A stretch of DNA of 58,591 nucleotides from Parabacteroides sp. ZJ-118 (GCF_011038785.1 NZ_JAAKDT010000016.1:1-58591), one strand, 5' to 3'. Shown: positions 8,701 through 18,089, counted from the first letter of the stretch. Made by a program: numbers and translations. The notes: generated by a model from the letters alone, not told the origin.

Positions 8701-9220
8701 AAAGGCCCTTCTTATAAAGTTCTTTCAATAGATACCACAAGGTTTCGATATAGCGATTATCATATGTGATATACGGATTCTCCATATCCACCCAATAACC
8801 CATCTTCTGCGTCAGATCCTCCCACTCTTTCGTGAACTTCATCACGTCCTTACGGCAAGCGGCGTTATACTCAGCGACAGAAATCTTCTTCCCGATATCT
8901 TCCTTTGTAATGCCCAAAGCCTTCTCCACGCCCAACTCAACAGGCAGACCGTGTGTATCCCAACCAGCCTTACGATTCACCAAGAATCCCTTCATGGTTT
9001 TATAGCGGCAGAAAATATCCTTGATCGAACGGGCGATAACATGATGAATACCCGGCATACCGTTCGCGGATGGAGGCCCCTCGTAGAATACAAATGTAGG
9101 ATGTCCCTCTCTTGTTTCAAGACTCTTATGGAAGATGTCTCCATCCTTCCATCTCCTCAGCACCTCTTTATTTACGTTCGACAAGTCAAACTTAGAATAT
9201 TCGGTAAATTTCTTACTCAT
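5798..9220 (-). CDS. ileS: isoleucine--tRNA ligase
   Basis: 1140 residues. It charges tRNA-Ile in the cytoplasm. The HIGH-class motif is GIHH (57-60), within PSANGMPGIHH. The KMSKR loop is at 687-691. The CP1 editing domain lies between (about 200-400), with the TTTPWTLPSN motif. The C-terminus has an anticodon-binding domain and extension, without the Zn-binding cysteine finger of E. coli IleS. Overall this is the eukaryote-like (IleS2) class, which is generally less sensitive to mupirocin. A -7 promoter element lies 38 bases upstream of the ATG; the gene appears to be a single transcription unit. Confidence 0.97.
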   Translation of the reverse strand: MSKKFTEYSKFDLSNVNKEVLRRWKDGDIFHKSLETREGHPTFVFYEGPPSANGMPGIHHVIARSIKDIFCRYKTMKGFLVNRKAGWDTHGLPVELGVEKALGITKEDIGKKISVAEYNAACRKDVMKFTKEWEDLTQKMGYWVDMENPYITYDNRYIETLWYLLKELYKKGLLYKGYTIQPYSPAAGTGLSTHELNQPGCYRDVKDTTCTAQFHILDPKPEMAQFGDPYFLAWTTTPWTLPSNTALCVGPNITYLAVQTYNPYTGIPMTAVIAKDLLSAYFNPKAAELSLSDYKPGDKLVPFSVVGEWKGAELAGMKYEQLIPWVNPGEGAFRVITGDFVTTEDGTGIVHIAPTFGADDNRVAKTFGVPPLMMQDKDGNMRPMVDMTGKFYKLEDLAPEFVQNCMNASDYDPWQGKFVKNAYDDTKTDKDETLDIELCMMLKAQNRVFKIEKHVHNYPHCWRTDKPVLYYPLDSWFIRTTACRERMIELNNTINWKPQSTGTGRFGKWLENLQDWNLSRSRYWGTPLPIWRTEDGSEEKCIGSVVELFGEIEKSVKAGFMESNPYKDFAPGDYTKENYEKIDLHRPYVDDIILVSASGKPMKRETDLIDVWFDSGAMPYAQIHYPFENLKEFDNRQIYPADFIAEGVDQTRGWFFTLHALGTMIFDSVAYKAVVSNGLVLDKSGNKMSKRLGNAVDPFSTIEKYGSDPLRWYMITNASPWDNIKFDIDGVEEVRRKFFGTLYNTYSFFALYANVDGFDYSDPDVEWSKRPEIDRWILSLLNSLVKDVDDYLEAYEPTRAGRAISDFVNDNLSNWYVRLNRRRFWGGGMTEDKLSAYQTLYTCLETVAKLMAPIAPFYSDQLFLDLIAVTGREHVESVHLSDFPVYDASKIDKRLEERMQVAQDVSSMVLALRRKVNIKVRQPLQTIMLPVIDAHQQESIEAVKNLVLNEVNVKELKFVDNTAGILVKKIKPDFKKLGPRYGKIMKALAATIQTMSQEDINAFEKAGTFTLMVDGREAVLERTDVEIISEDIPGWLVANEGRLTVALDITVTEDLRKEGLARELVNRIQNLRKSSGFDITDKIYVSMLSCEEMDEAIHEYKDYIANQVLAESIEIMDNAISDATELDFEDFKLSVKIEKA

Positions 9221-9257
9221 ATCGCGATGTATTTATCTTGCTTCTAAAAAATTGCCG

Positions 9258-9289
9258 CAAAGTTAGTGATTTCTTTCGAATCAGGCAAT
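9258..9289 (-). promoter_or_regulatory. promoter of ileS
   Basis: TAACTTTG (9265-9258, minus strand) matches TAnnTTTG. ATTG (9289-9286), 20 bases upstream, is a near-match to the -33 TTTG. The predicted leader is about 30 bases. Confidence 0.65.
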
Positions 9290-9350
9290 ATGGTTTTTCA
9301 TTAAAGGAAACCTCTTTCTTGCCGATCCTTACACCGACCCTTACAACCGA

Positions 9351-9398
9351 TAAATCCCATTATCGATAAGACACCCAAATCGTCTTCTTCCTTTCTGA
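9351..9398. repeat. intergenic repeat, copy A
   Basis: About 47 bases align with 58171-58221, both starting AAATCnCATTATCnATAAG and ending CTTTCTGA. All substitutions I see in the ungapped part are transitions. A 10-base palindrome (TTATCGATAA, 9360-9369) sits inside copy A. It lies between the ends of the DUF3810 gene and the ileS promoter region, and its last bases touch the DUF3810 stop region. Confidence 0.6.
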
Positions 9399-9403
9399 AT
9401 GAA

Positions 9404-10453
9404 TCATTCTCCTTCCAAAGCGATCAATAAGGCGATCACCTCCGAATAATTAGCGGTTCCGGTCGGTATCTTATTGCCTTTCAAGAAAAGATTATAGACG
9501 ATGTCTTGCGCCTCGCCGATCAACGGGCTGTATAGGGATTGCCAGTAGGCGACTTTCTCGTTATACAAATCCTTGATCTCGGGGCGTAATCTTTTCTTCC
9601 ATGCCTCGAAAGAGTCTTTGTCCAAAGCCACATATGCGTTGCTCAATACATAAGGTAGCAAGGAGAAGTAGCCTGAGAACCGGATCTCCGGCACAGAAGA
9701 TCCCGTACAGATTAAATAACTGTATAGATTAGCCTCAGCCTCGTTGGATATACTAAGCACATGGGCCATCTCATGGGCGTAGGTGGCGGGGTATTGCGCA
9801 GGCAGGAGCTGGTCGTTTAAATTGAACTCCGTGAAAAACGGTCCCATATATCCCATCACCCCTACTCCACTCATCAGCCGGGAGAACAGCATCGTTTTAG
9901 AATGAAGATAGGCTCCGGGAGTGATAAGGCCGAAACGAGCCGGCAATTCCCGATACCCTTCCAGCACCGTTTCTTTCACGACCTCACGATCGATCGTCTC
10001 TATCGGACTCCATGAGGCATTCAAGGAATCTGTATAGGTGTCCAGGAAAGACCGGAAACGTTCCGAGGAAAAGGGTACACAAGTAGTTTGCGTACGAGTG
10101 AAAAAATCTTCCCGGAAATAATTCAATCCCCATGCGATATAGAACCAGACATACACCCACGCTATGTATTCCACGATATGCCTGAATGTCCTCCCGAGCC
10201 TCCGTTTCTTTATAATCGCATACGACAGATACCCTAGTAACCCGGCGATGCTACCATAAATAAAGCAATCCCCTATCGAAAAAGGAAACAAGCAGGAGAA
10301 ACGGGATAGCATACCCGATACCCATGGATAAATCGAACGGGAATACCATTCGCCTGATCCGGGATTCCCCATCACGATCCGGACAGAGATGAAAAGGATC
10401 ACCAATATAACCCAACGAACACGTATCTTTTTTAGAAATTCAAGTTTTATCAT
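9404..10453 (-). CDS. DUF3810 membrane-anchored zinc metalloprotease-like protein
   Basis: 349 residues from the start MIKLEFLKKI. Three hydrophobic segments lie near the N-terminus (about 10-25, 57-75 and 90-110). A HEMAH motif (227-231) follows, with NEAEAN downstream giving a possible third zinc ligand, so this is a gluzincin-like metalloprotease anchored in the inner membrane with its catalytic domain probably outside. DUF3810 is a Bacteroidetes/Firmicutes family without a known substrate. A -7 element at 10467-10460 lies so close to this ATG that the transcript would be nearly leaderless; an ATG further downstream, or another promoter, is possible. Confidence 0.87.
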   Translation of the reverse strand: MIKLEFLKKIRVRWVILVILFISVRIVMGNPGSGEWYSRSIYPWVSGMLSRFSCLFPFSIGDCFIYGSIAGLLGYLSYAIIKKRRLGRTFRHIVEYIAWVYVWFYIAWGLNYFREDFFTRTQTTCVPFSSERFRSFLDTYTDSLNASWSPIETIDREVVKETVLEGYRELPARFGLITPGAYLHSKTMLFSRLMSGVGVMGYMGPFFTEFNLNDQLLPAQYPATYAHEMAHVLSISNEAEANLYSYLICTGSSVPEIRFSGYFSLLPYVLSNAYVALDKDSFEAWKKRLRPEIKDLYNEKVAYWQSLYSPLIGEAQDIVYNLFLKGNKIPTGTANYSEVIALLIALEGE

Positions 10454-10459
10454 GGGAGA

Positions 10460-10467
10460 CAAATATA
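10460..10467 (-). promoter_or_regulatory. possible -7 promoter element of DUF3810 gene
   Basis: TATATTTG on the minus strand matches TAnnTTTG but lies only about 7 bases before the chosen ATG, which would give a leaderless message. No matching -33 element stands out. Confidence 0.35.
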
Positions 10468-10670
10468 TCATATTCTTTTCAGTCCACCAAATCACCGGTC
10501 TCCCTCTTCCACGCTTGATCATAGGCAACTATCACTGTCCGGTAAACGCTCAACAGGGTTTGTGTTTTCTGTCGATCTAAAAAATTAATGGACTATTGCT
10601 TGCAGATGTCGATAAAATTCGCAAATATTGCATGCGAATGGTGATTACAATTCACAAAAATTATGCTAAT

Positions 10671-12227
10671 ATGAAAAGGAATTTATTATTGCTCGGAATC
10701 TGTCTCTTGGCTGTATCATTCGTTGGAGAAGCCTTTGGACAGAAGAAAAAACCTCGTATCGGTATTGCCGGTATACAGATAGAAAACAGCGTGTTCGTCC
10801 CGAATAGGCAACCGCTCGTAGGATACCCCGTAAGAATGCCGGACTATCTCAGCCCAGACTCCGTAATGGGACAGGCAGCCACTTGGCTCCCCACGCAGAT
10901 TGGCTACGGCGGTGGAAGAGGCCCCGTGACAAAAGAATCGTACGACGCATTTGTGGAAAAAACATTGGAGATGGTCAAGGCCAATATGCCTTATGACGCT
11001 TTCTGGTTTTATAACCACGGAGCTTGTAGCGTGGAAGGCGTGGCCGATCCTGAGGGCGAATTCATGGAGAAGGTGCGTAGTTTGATCGGAAACGACGTCT
11101 TGACTACCACCACGATGGATCTTCACGGAAATACGTCTTGGTTGGTAGCTCTCAACTCCGATTTGATTACGACATATCGTCAAGCGCCGCATGCGGATTC
11201 TCGCGAATCACATCGGCGAGGGGTTGTCAATTTGCTGGAACGTCTTGAGTCGGGGAAAGGGCGTCCGGCATACAAGGCATGGGTCGCTGTTCCTGTCCTA
11301 GTATCCGGCGAATGGTCGAGTACCCGCGTCGAGCCCGCGAAATCGCTATACGCATTGGTTCCAGAGGTTGAAGCCATGCCCGGAGTGGTAGACGCAGGGA
11401 TTTGGATCGGTTATGTTTGGGGAGACAACCCACGGAACCAAGGAACCGTGATGGTTTACGGTGACGATGAGGAACAGGTAAAAGCCGGGGCGAAGAAGCT
11501 CGCCCAGAAATTCTGGGATGTCCGTAAGCAATTCTCGCTGGAAGCTCCGGGATATTCGCTCGAAAAATGTATTGATCTGGCAATAGCAAGTAAAAAGAAG
11601 CCCTTCTTTATCAGCGATATGGGAGATAATCCCGGTGGAGGTGGCTCTGGTGAAGTCACTTGGACTTTGGCGAGACTCTTGAAACGTCCGGAATTTCAGA
11701 CGGATAAGGGAAAGAGCGTTCTTTATTGCTCCATCCCGGGAGAAGAAGTGGTTGAACAGGCACGTAAGGTTGGTGTAGGCGGACACGTGGAAGGCATGGT
11801 AGGTGCCATGGTAGATAATTCCTACGAAGGTCCCGTGAAACTGTCGGGTACCGTGGTTTATGTCAGCCCAGAAGAAAATAAGAATGAGGGATCTCAGAGA
11901 CGTAAGAGAAATATCGCTATCATAAAGACCGGAAGTGTTTATGTGGTAGTAGGCACATCGTCTCCCACGCCAAACCTAGAGGGTTCAGGAATCGATCCGA
12001 AGGAGATGGATATCGTAATGGTTAAACAAGGTTACCTCGTAACCCAATGGTATAATATTCAAGCGGATTGGGTGATGGCTTTTACACGAGGGGGTGTGGA
12101 TCAGGACTTCAAGAAGCTTCCCTATAGGAATATCGTGAGACCGATGTTTCCGATCGATCCAGACATGGCTGATCCGGAGTTGAACGTTATCATGGTTCCT
12201 TCCGCCAAGCATTACTATGGCAGATAA
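10671..12227 (+). CDS. secreted M81 (microcystinase MlrC-like) metallopeptidase
   Basis: 518 residues. A signal peptide (about 1-23, ending GEAFG) indicates export. The MlrC N-terminal domain (DUF1485) follows, with GIAGIQIENSVF, the YNHGACSVEG motif, DLHGN and QAPHADSRE; His and Asp residues of these motifs are the likely metal ligands. The C-terminal MlrC domain contains DMGDNPGGGGSGEVTW. Family members hydrolyse peptide-like bonds (linearised microcystin in Sphingomonas); the substrate here is unknown and unlikely to be microcystin. The ATG at 10671 is preferred to one at 10596 because the signal peptide starts there. It is monocistronic and convergent with metH. Confidence 0.88.
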   Translation: MKRNLLLLGICLLAVSFVGEAFGQKKKPRIGIAGIQIENSVFVPNRQPLVGYPVRMPDYLSPDSVMGQAATWLPTQIGYGGGRGPVTKESYDAFVEKTLEMVKANMPYDAFWFYNHGACSVEGVADPEGEFMEKVRSLIGNDVLTTTTMDLHGNTSWLVALNSDLITTYRQAPHADSRESHRRGVVNLLERLESGKGRPAYKAWVAVPVLVSGEWSSTRVEPAKSLYALVPEVEAMPGVVDAGIWIGYVWGDNPRNQGTVMVYGDDEEQVKAGAKKLAQKFWDVRKQFSLEAPGYSLEKCIDLAIASKKKPFFISDMGDNPGGGGSGEVTWTLARLLKRPEFQTDKGKSVLYCSIPGEEVVEQARKVGVGGHVEGMVGAMVDNSYEGPVKLSGTVVYVSPEENKNEGSQRRKRNIAIIKTGSVYVVVGTSSPTPNLEGSGIDPKEMDIVMVKQGYLVTQWYNIQADWVMAFTRGGVDQDFKKLPYRNIVRPMFPIDPDMADPELNVIMVPSAKHYYGR

Positions 12228-12241
12228 TAGTTTATTTTTTT

Positions 12242-12283
12242 ACTGCAATGCCTATGCAGTGTTACTGCGATAGGTATTGCAGT
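12242..12283. other. long hairpin 1 of intergenic hairpin cassette
   Basis: ACTGCAATGCCTAT (12242-12255) pairs with ATAGGTATTGCAGT (12270-12283) over 14 base pairs with one G-T. A further 5-bp stem (12256-12260 with 12264-12268) lies inside, with a 3-base loop and one bulged G. It lies 15 bases after the M81 stop. A T run precedes it, so it does not look like a standard plus-strand terminator. Confidence 0.7.
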
Positions 12284-12286
12284 ATT

Positions 12287-12302
12287 GCGGCATCGGTGCC
12301 GC
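12287..12302. other. hairpin 2 of intergenic hairpin cassette
   Basis: GCGGCA (12287-12292), a TCGG loop, and TGCCGC (12297-12302) form a GC-rich 6-bp hairpin directly after hairpin 1. Its last two bases are also the first two of hairpin 3, so the two folds compete. Confidence 0.65.
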
Positions 12303-12337
12303 GGCATCACCTCGGATCCGAGTCGCGGTGATGCTGC
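12301..12337. other. hairpin 3 of intergenic hairpin cassette, next to metH stop
   Basis: The stem 12301-12311 pairs with 12327-12337 (11 bp, one G-T wobble). Inside lies the palindrome TCGGATCCGA. It ends 4 bases before the metH stop codon. With hairpins 1 and 2 it fills nearly the whole 114-base gap between two convergent genes, and a two-way transcription block is the simplest role. Confidence 0.65.
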
Positions 12338-12341
12338 TAAA

Positions 12342-15300
12342 TTATCCGATATTCTTACTTAACAACTTTCGGGCTTGCTCTTCCGTTAAATTCCGGCGGC
12401 TCGCATAATCTTTCAGTTGCTCCTCATCGATAGGACCGATCATGAAATATTGAGAAGAGGGATGGGCGATGTAGATTCCACTGACCGAAGCCGTAGGATA
12501 CATGGCACCATTCTCGGTGAGCGAAATGCCAATTCGCGACATATCGAGCCATCCATCCAATGTGAAATTCAATAATTGATCCGGTAGAGAGGGGTAACCG
12601 ATAGCCGGACGGATTCCTTGGTATCTCACCTTGTAAAGATCCGGGATAGACAAGGATTCGTCTTTAGCATATCCCCAATATTCTTTACGTACTTTCTCAT
12701 GAAGATATTCGGCTGTAGCTTCCGCTAGGCGATCGGTCAAGGTTTGCAGCAACATTGAATTATAGGTATCGCCTTCTCGCTCGAATTCATCCTTCAACTC
12801 ATCCACACCAGCTCCTGCCGTAACCACAAAGGCCCCCACATAGTCGGTCCGTCCTTCAGAAACCGGCAATACATAATCGGAAAGACATTTGTAGATATTC
12901 TCCTCCTTTTTCGCTTGCTGTCGTAATAAAGGGAAAACGGTATCCCCCATCCGAATCGTATCCCGTTCGCTATTCGCAGGGAAAAATCCGTAAATCGCCT
13001 TACAACACTCGACCTTCCTTGCGGCCAGACGGTCTAAAAGCCTGACAGCGTCCTTATGCAATTGCATCGCCTCAGCGGCTTTCGCACGATCCTTTTCCGG
13101 AAAGCTTGACAGCCAAGAGGCACGACAAGAATCGCAACCATGTATCTGGGAGATTTCCGAGAAACGGCCATTCAATTTCCATGCGCTAAAAAAGAAGGTC
13201 CAATGGATATAAGGGATAACCTCTTCCAAAGGGATATAAGGGATAACATGTACCCCCATCCTGACCGGAACAACCGGTGTATACCCGGTCCAATCTATTT
13301 CAATCGGATGCTTACGAGCCTCAGAAAGAGAGACCAAGACTTCTTTCTTCTGCCCTAAAGAGGCACGTAAGGCTTCTTGTTCCTGTTCCAACCCCCTAAT
13401 ATAAGCATCACGCATATCCGGATTCAATAGTTTGGCGGCGATCAATGGATTCTGTGAGGCATCCAGCACATGGATCACCGGATAATCGTAATGCGGAGCG
13501 ATCTTCACCGCCGTATGCAGTCTGGAGGTCGTAGCGCCACCCACCATCATAGGAATTGAAAGTCCCGCTTTTTGCATCTCATCCGCGACATGCACCATCT
13601 CTTCTAAAGAAGGGGTTATCAAGCCGGATAAGCAAACCAGATCCGGTTTCTCCTCGATCGCTTTCCTTATGATCACATCCGCAGGAACCATCACCCCCAA
13701 ATCAATCACCTCGTAGTTATTACAAGACAATACGATAGAGACGATATTCTTACCTATATCATGCACATCCCCTTTTACCGTAGCGAAAATCACCTTACCG
13801 GCCTTCGCGGAGCCGGAAGCTTTCTTTTCAGCCTCAATAGCGGGTCGCAAAATAGCCACGGCTTTTTTCATCGTACGTGCAGTCTTCACGACTTGAGGGA
13901 GGAACATCTTACCGGCACCGAATAATTCGCCGACCTTATTCATTCCGCTCATTAACGGACCGTCTATTATATCCACGGCATGTGGATAAATCCGCAAGGC
14001 TTCTCGTAAATCGTCCTCCAAATAGTCTCCGACTCCTTTGATTAATGCATGCTCCAAACGCTCCTTCAATGAAAGCTCACGCCAAGCCTCATGCTTCTCC
14101 GGAGTTTCTCCGGAAGTTTGTACATGTAAGTTTTGAGCATAGGTAATTAATTCCTCCGCAGCCTCCGGACGGCGTGCCAAGATCACGTCTTCCAACAAGG
14201 TACGGAACCCTGGCTCTATATCCTCATACAGTACGGAGGTAGACGGATTCACGATACCCATATCCATCCCTTTCCCGATCGCATGATATAGAAATACAGA
14301 ATGCATAGCCTCACGTACATGATTGTTTCCCCGGAAAGAAAAAGACAAGTTACTTACACCGCCGCTCACCTTCGCACCCGGCAAGTTCTTCTTGATCCAC
14401 TCAACGGTACGGATAAACGCCAGACCATAGCCATTATGTTCCTCCATACCGGTAGCGATCGCCAATACGTTCGGGTCAAAAATAATATCTTGGGGATTGA
14501 AATCGATCTTCTCGGTCAATAGGCGATAGGCCCGTTCGCAAATTTCAACCTTTCTTTCATAGGTATCCGCCTGCCCCTTCTCGTCGAAAGCCATCACGAC
14601 CGCGGCCGCCCCCAACTGCTTTATACGGGCAGCGTGTTTAAGGAAGACCACCTCTCCTTCTTTCAAGGAAATGGAATTCACGATGCTCTTTCCTTGCACA
14701 CACATCAAGCCTTGCTCGATTACTTCCCATTTGGAAGAATCGATCATGACGGGTACACGGGAAATATCCGGCTCAGAGGCGATCAAATTCAAGAAAGTCT
14801 TCATTTCTTTCACGGCATCCAACATACCATCGTCCATATTGATGTCAATCACTTGAGCGCCATCCTCCACTTGTTTACGAGCGATAGTCAACGCTTCCTC
14901 ATAACTGCCCTCTTTTATCAAGCGTAAGAATTTCCGAGAACCGGCCACATTGCAACGCTCTCCCACGTTCACGAAATTGTTCTCCGGTTTCACTTCCAGC
15001 AGTTCCAGACCTGACAGCCATAGACAATCCGGTTTTGGAGCGGGGATATGTGGTTTAGCTCCTTTCACCAACTCCGGATACCGGGAGATATGCGCCGGAG
15101 TCGTTCCGCAACAGCCTCCGATAATGTTTACCAACCCCTCTTCCACAAAAGGCTTCACATGTTGGGCCATTTTATCCGGTGTCTCGTCATAGGTACCGAA
15201 ACTATTCGGCAATCCGGCGTTCGGATAAGCGCTGATATAATAGGGGGCATACCTCGCCAACTCTTGTAAATAAGGCTTCATATCCGCCGCTCCAAAAGAA

Positions 15301-16034
15301 CAGTTTAAGCCAACCGAAACAATATGTGTATGCTGTATGGATGCCAAGAAGGCCAATAAAGTCTGTCCGGAAAATGTTCGTCCACCTTGCGCGGACAAGG
15401 TCAAAGACAACATAATCGGCAGGTCCTTTTCTTTCTCTCTCAACACGACCTCAGCCGCTTCCAATCCTGCTTTTACGTTCAACGTATCGAAAGTAGTCTC
15501 GAAAAGGATGATATCCACCCCACCGTCAATAAGTCCCTCGACTTGCTCCTTGTAGGCATTATACAGATCTTTGTAAGTTACGGCACGATAAGCGGGATCG
15601 TTTACATCCGGACTCATGGAAGCTGTCTTATTGGTAGGACCGATCGATCCAGCCACGAAGATCGTACGATCCGGATGCTCAGTCATATAGGTATCCGCCA
15701 CCTTTCTAGACAATCGTCCGGCGGCAAGGTTTATCTCACGTACATAGGCCTCCATGGCATAATCCGCCATGGAAATAGCATTCGCGTTAAACGTATTCGT
15801 AGCGAAGATATCCGCTCCCGCATCCAAATATTGACGATGGATAGACTGGATTACATCCGGGCGGGTGATACACAATAAATCATTGTTTCCCTTCAACTGT
15901 CCCGGAAAATCAGCGAAACGTTCGCCTCGGTAATCTTGTTCGTTTAGTTCGAAACTTTGGATCATGGTACCCATACCACCATCCAAGATCAAAATGCGCT
16001 CATTCAAGAGTCGCAGAAATCGTTCCTTATTCAT
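12342..16034 (-). CDS. metH: cobalamin-dependent methionine synthase
   Basis: 1230 residues with all four modules of MetH. The homocysteine-binding barrel (about 1-320) has zinc ligands Cys245, Cys308 and Cys309 ([14 protein letters not shown]). The pterin/methyl-THF barrel spans about 350-620. The cap and cobalamin-binding domain (about 650-890) has DVHDIGKN, with His758 as lower axial ligand of B12. The C-terminal AdoMet reactivation domain (about 910-1220) has [10 protein letters not shown]. It transfers the methyl group from 5-methyl-THF to homocysteine in the cytoplasm. The start overlaps the end of the Gate-domain gene by 8 bases, so it is in an operon with smpB. No B12 or SAM riboswitch is visible directly upstream. 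Confidence 0.97.
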   Translation of the reverse strand: MNKERFLRLLNERILILDGGMGTMIQSFELNEQDYRGERFADFPGQLKGNNDLLCITRPDVIQSIHRQYLDAGADIFATNTFNANAISMADYAMEAYVREINLAAGRLSRKVADTYMTEHPDRTIFVAGSIGPTNKTASMSPDVNDPAYRAVTYKDLYNAYKEQVEGLIDGGVDIILFETTFDTLNVKAGLEAAEVVLREKEKDLPIMLSLTLSAQGGRTFSGQTLLAFLASIQHTHIVSVGLNCSFGAADMKPYLQELARYAPYYISAYPNAGLPNSFGTYDETPDKMAQHVKPFVEEGLVNIIGGCCGTTPAHISRYPELVKGAKPHIPAPKPDCLWLSGLELLEVKPENNFVNVGERCNVAGSRKFLRLIKEGSYEEALTIARKQVEDGAQVIDINMDDGMLDAVKEMKTFLNLIASEPDISRVPVMIDSSKWEVIEQGLMCVQGKSIVNSISLKEGEVVFLKHAARIKQLGAAAVVMAFDEKGQADTYERKVEICERAYRLLTEKIDFNPQDIIFDPNVLAIATGMEEHNGYGLAFIRTVEWIKKNLPGAKVSGGVSNLSFSFRGNNHVREAMHSVFLYHAIGKGMDMGIVNPSTSVLYEDIEPGFRTLLEDVILARRPEAAEELITYAQNLHVQTSGETPEKHEAWRELSLKERLEHALIKGVGDYLEDDLREALRIYPHAVDIIDGPLMSGMNKVGELFGAGKMFLPQVVKTARTMKKAVAILRPAIEAEKKASGSAKAGKVIFATVKGDVHDIGKNIVSIVLSCNNYEVIDLGVMVPADVIIRKAIEEKPDLVCLSGLITPSLEEMVHVADEMQKAGLSIPMMVGGATTSRLHTAVKIAPHYDYPVIHVLDASQNPLIAAKLLNPDMRDAYIRGLEQEQEALRASLGQKKEVLVSLSEARKHPIEIDWTGYTPVVPVRMGVHVIPYIPLEEVIPYIHWTFFFSAWKLNGRFSEISQIHGCDSCRASWLSSFPEKDRAKAAEAMQLHKDAVRLLDRLAARKVECCKAIYGFFPANSERDTIRMGDTVFPLLRQQAKKEENIYKCLSDYVLPVSEGRTDYVGAFVVTAGAGVDELKDEFEREGDTYNSMLLQTLTDRLAEATAEYLHEKVRKEYWGYAKDESLSIPDLYKVRYQGIRPAIGYPSLPDQLLNFTLDGWLDMSRIGISLTENGAMYPTASVSGIYIAHPSSQYFMIGPIDEEQLKDYASRRNLTEEQARKLLSKNIG

Positions 16035-16986
16035 AAATATGTTTTACCTTTCTTGCGTACATATAGCTATATCCCCGGAGGATCCATACCACGGCGATAG
16101 CGAAAAACAGACGGGTAGGCACCACCCAAAGGGCGGGTACCCCTATCGCGGCAAAGATAATCGTATCTTCCAACAGGGAATGGCACACGGCCAAATGATG
16201 ATTCAGCAAATTGCCGTCACCGTAAGACAACTTCCTCAGCTCCATTTGCTCTACCATAATAGCCCCGCCATAAGCCAGTCCGACCACATTACCTACCAAC
16301 CACAAAAAAGCGGCATCTTGAGGCAAGCCCAATAATCGCATCAGCGGAGAAAATACCGAGGACAATCCTTTCATTAGATTAAACTCTTCCAATATACAAT
16401 GGAGGATCATCAAAGCCGTAACAATTATCAAAATAGAAATTACCACCTTCATCGAGCTGGTAAACCAAAGAACGAATACTTCCAACCAATTATCGCATAC
16501 GGCCGCACTTTGAGCGATCCCAACCTGTCCCCATCCTTCATGGGGCATTACCCCATTCAAAGAAAAGGCGATCACGAAACTCATAATCAAACGGAGCAAC
16601 GTCATCTCCCAAAAAGAAGACCCGGTCTTTGCTTGTACGGAAGATTCCACCATTAGATTATGGGAAGTAAGGCACATCAATGCCAGTATCGTAGCTTCAC
16701 GGGCTCCTAAAGACATCGAGGTGATCAAAGCGATCGGGGCATATAATGGGGAGAATATACTGGTTATAAAAACAATGGCTGTCTCCCCCGGCAGACCAAC
16801 CAACGAGAACACGGGCACTAACCAATCCGATATCTGAGCCAATATTCCGGAATATTGCAGTATACGGACCAATAAAGAAATAGGCAAAATAATCTTTAGC
16901 AACCATAAGCACGTCTTGCCTGCTTTAGGCAGAGCTCTCAGGATACATTCCCAAACCCTACCGATCACGCCTTGCCCTGTTTCCAT
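16027..16986 (-). CDS. nucleoside-recognition (Gate) domain membrane protein
   Basis: 319 residues with about eight hydrophobic segments arranged as two halves. Each half carries a Gate-type segment (VLVP-like residues 40-150 and 190-300, for example [13 protein letters not shown]). Gate-domain proteins include nucleoside transporters and spore proteins SpmA/SpmB, but single-protein versions like this are uncharacterised; transport of a small molecule is an inference. It lies 6 bases after smpB and overlaps metH by 8 bases, so the three are co-transcribed. Confidence 0.82.
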   Translation of the reverse strand: METGQGVIGRVWECILRALPKAGKTCLWLLKIILPISLLVRILQYSGILAQISDWLVPVFSLVGLPGETAIVFITSIFSPLYAPIALITSMSLGAREATILALMCLTSHNLMVESSVQAKTGSSFWEMTLLRLIMSFVIAFSLNGVMPHEGWGQVGIAQSAAVCDNWLEVFVLWFTSSMKVVISILIIVTALMILHCILEEFNLMKGLSSVFSPLMRLLGLPQDAAFLWLVGNVVGLAYGGAIMVEQMELRKLSYGDGNLLNHHLAVCHSLLEDTIIFAAIGVPALWVVPTRLFFAIAVVWILRGYSYMYARKVKHIYE

Positions 16987-16992
16987 CTCGAC

Positions 16993-17454
16993 TTATCGTT
17001 TGAAAACCCGATCCATCTCCCGTCGGTCGTCACGTTCCCGGATGGAGTCTCGCTTATCATATTCCTTTTTACCCCGTGCGATCGCGACAACCACTTTCGC
17101 CAATCCCTTCTCATTGATAAACAAACGAGTGGGAACGATCGTAAAACCACTGGCACGAACCGCACCCTCGATCTTTCGTAATTCCTTTTTGGTGAGAAGT
17201 AATTTCCGGTCCCACCGTGCGTTGTGATTATTGTACGTACCGTAAAAATATTCGGCGATGTACATATTCTTCACCCACAGTTCCCCTTTTTCCACGATAC
17301 AAAACGTATCTACCAAACTCGCCTTCCCTAAACGGATCGATTTAATCTCCGTTCCGGTCAGTACGATCCCGGCCGTAAATGTATCGAGCAACTCGTAATC
17401 GAACGTCGCCCGCTTATTCTTTATCTGTATGTTATTACTAATCCTCTCTTTCAT
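16993..17454 (-). CDS. smpB: SsrA-binding protein SmpB
   Basis: 153 residues, the usual length. It binds tmRNA and brings it to stalled ribosomes for trans-translation. Family motifs visible are [14 protein letters not shown] and [20 protein letters not shown] (about 14-45), [13 protein letters not shown], and the basic C-terminal tail [14 protein letters not shown] that enters the mRNA channel. It lies 14 bases after the Yip1-like gene. The tmRNA gene is not in this window. Confidence 0.96.
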   Translation of the reverse strand: MKERISNNIQIKNKRATFDYELLDTFTAGIVLTGTEIKSIRLGKASLVDTFCIVEKGELWVKNMYIAEYFYGTYNNHNARWDRKLLLTKKELRKIEGAVRASGFTIVPTRLFINEKGLAKVVVAIARGKKEYDKRDSIRERDDRREMDRVFKR

Positions 17455-17468
17455 CTTGTGTTATTCTG

Positions 17469-18035
17469 TCAAAAGCTCAAACCGGGCATCAGCATCGATA
17501 ACAAAACCTCGATTACTGCCGGAGTCAGTAATATTATGGCGGTTGTAAATCCTACGAACTTCAGACGGATCTTCTCCTCGACTCCCATGTAAAGGCCAGC
17601 GCCTTCCCAAACAATATAAAATGTATAAAGGATAAATATCCGCAAGAAGAAAAATTCAGGAAGCAACATCAATACGATATTCAAAGCGAACATCAACGAC
17701 GAGGAATACCCGACGAAGCGCAACCACAGTTTCAAATCCTTCTCCCGCTTAAATAAACCTTGCCATATCTCGTTCATCAGATAGGCCCCCAGGTAAAAAC
17801 CTCCGAACGAGGACACCAATGTCCGGATAGACGACTTCAAGGCCAGCTCTAAATCAAACTCCTTCCGCGTAAACAATACGCCCAGAAAGGCCGCAACGGT
17901 AACGAAGCCGATCAATGGATACACGAATCGGGATAAGAACTCCTCATGCTTCTCTCCTTTTTTCGCTAACAAAACCCACGCTTTCGCCGGCTGTGAGATG
18001 ATAGCGATTACCCATCTGAATATCTCCTTATACAT
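17469..18035 (-). CDS. Yip1-like multi-pass membrane protein
   Basis: 188 residues beginning MYKEIFRWVI, with five hydrophobic segments (about 40-60, 75-95, 115-132, 137-155 and 160-182). The opening RWVIAIISQPAKAW resembles bacterial YIP1-family proteins. The function is unknown. The start is placed at 18035 because a -7 promoter element ends 23 bases upstream and the longer frame would overlap the previous lipoprotein gene. It is the first gene of a yip1-like, smpB, Gate, metH transcription unit. Confidence 0.8.
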   Translation of the reverse strand: MYKEIFRWVIAIISQPAKAWVLLAKKGEKHEEFLSRFVYPLIGFVTVAAFLGVLFTRKEFDLELALKSSIRTLVSSFGGFYLGAYLMNEIWQGLFKREKDLKLWLRFVGYSSSLMFALNIVLMLLPEFFFLRIFILYTFYIVWEGAGLYMGVEEKIRLKFVGFTTAIILLTPAVIEVLLSMLMPGLSF

Positions 18036-18057
18036 TTCTATTTGCTTTTTTAGATAG

Positions 18058-18089
18058 CAAAAGTATATATTTAATTCGTAAAACGCAAC
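18058..18089 (-). promoter_or_regulatory. promoter of yip1-like/smpB/metH operon
   Basis: TACTTTTG (18065-18058, minus strand) matches TAnnTTTG; a weak -33 element (GTTG, 18089-18086) lies 20 bases upstream. It overlaps the last codons of the NigD-like gene, separating the two transcription units. Confidence 0.6.

Noticed and set aside
16035-16300. Possible B12 or SAM riboswitch before metH
   Set aside because: The region is coding for the Gate-domain protein, and no B12-box or SAM aptamer pattern is visible.
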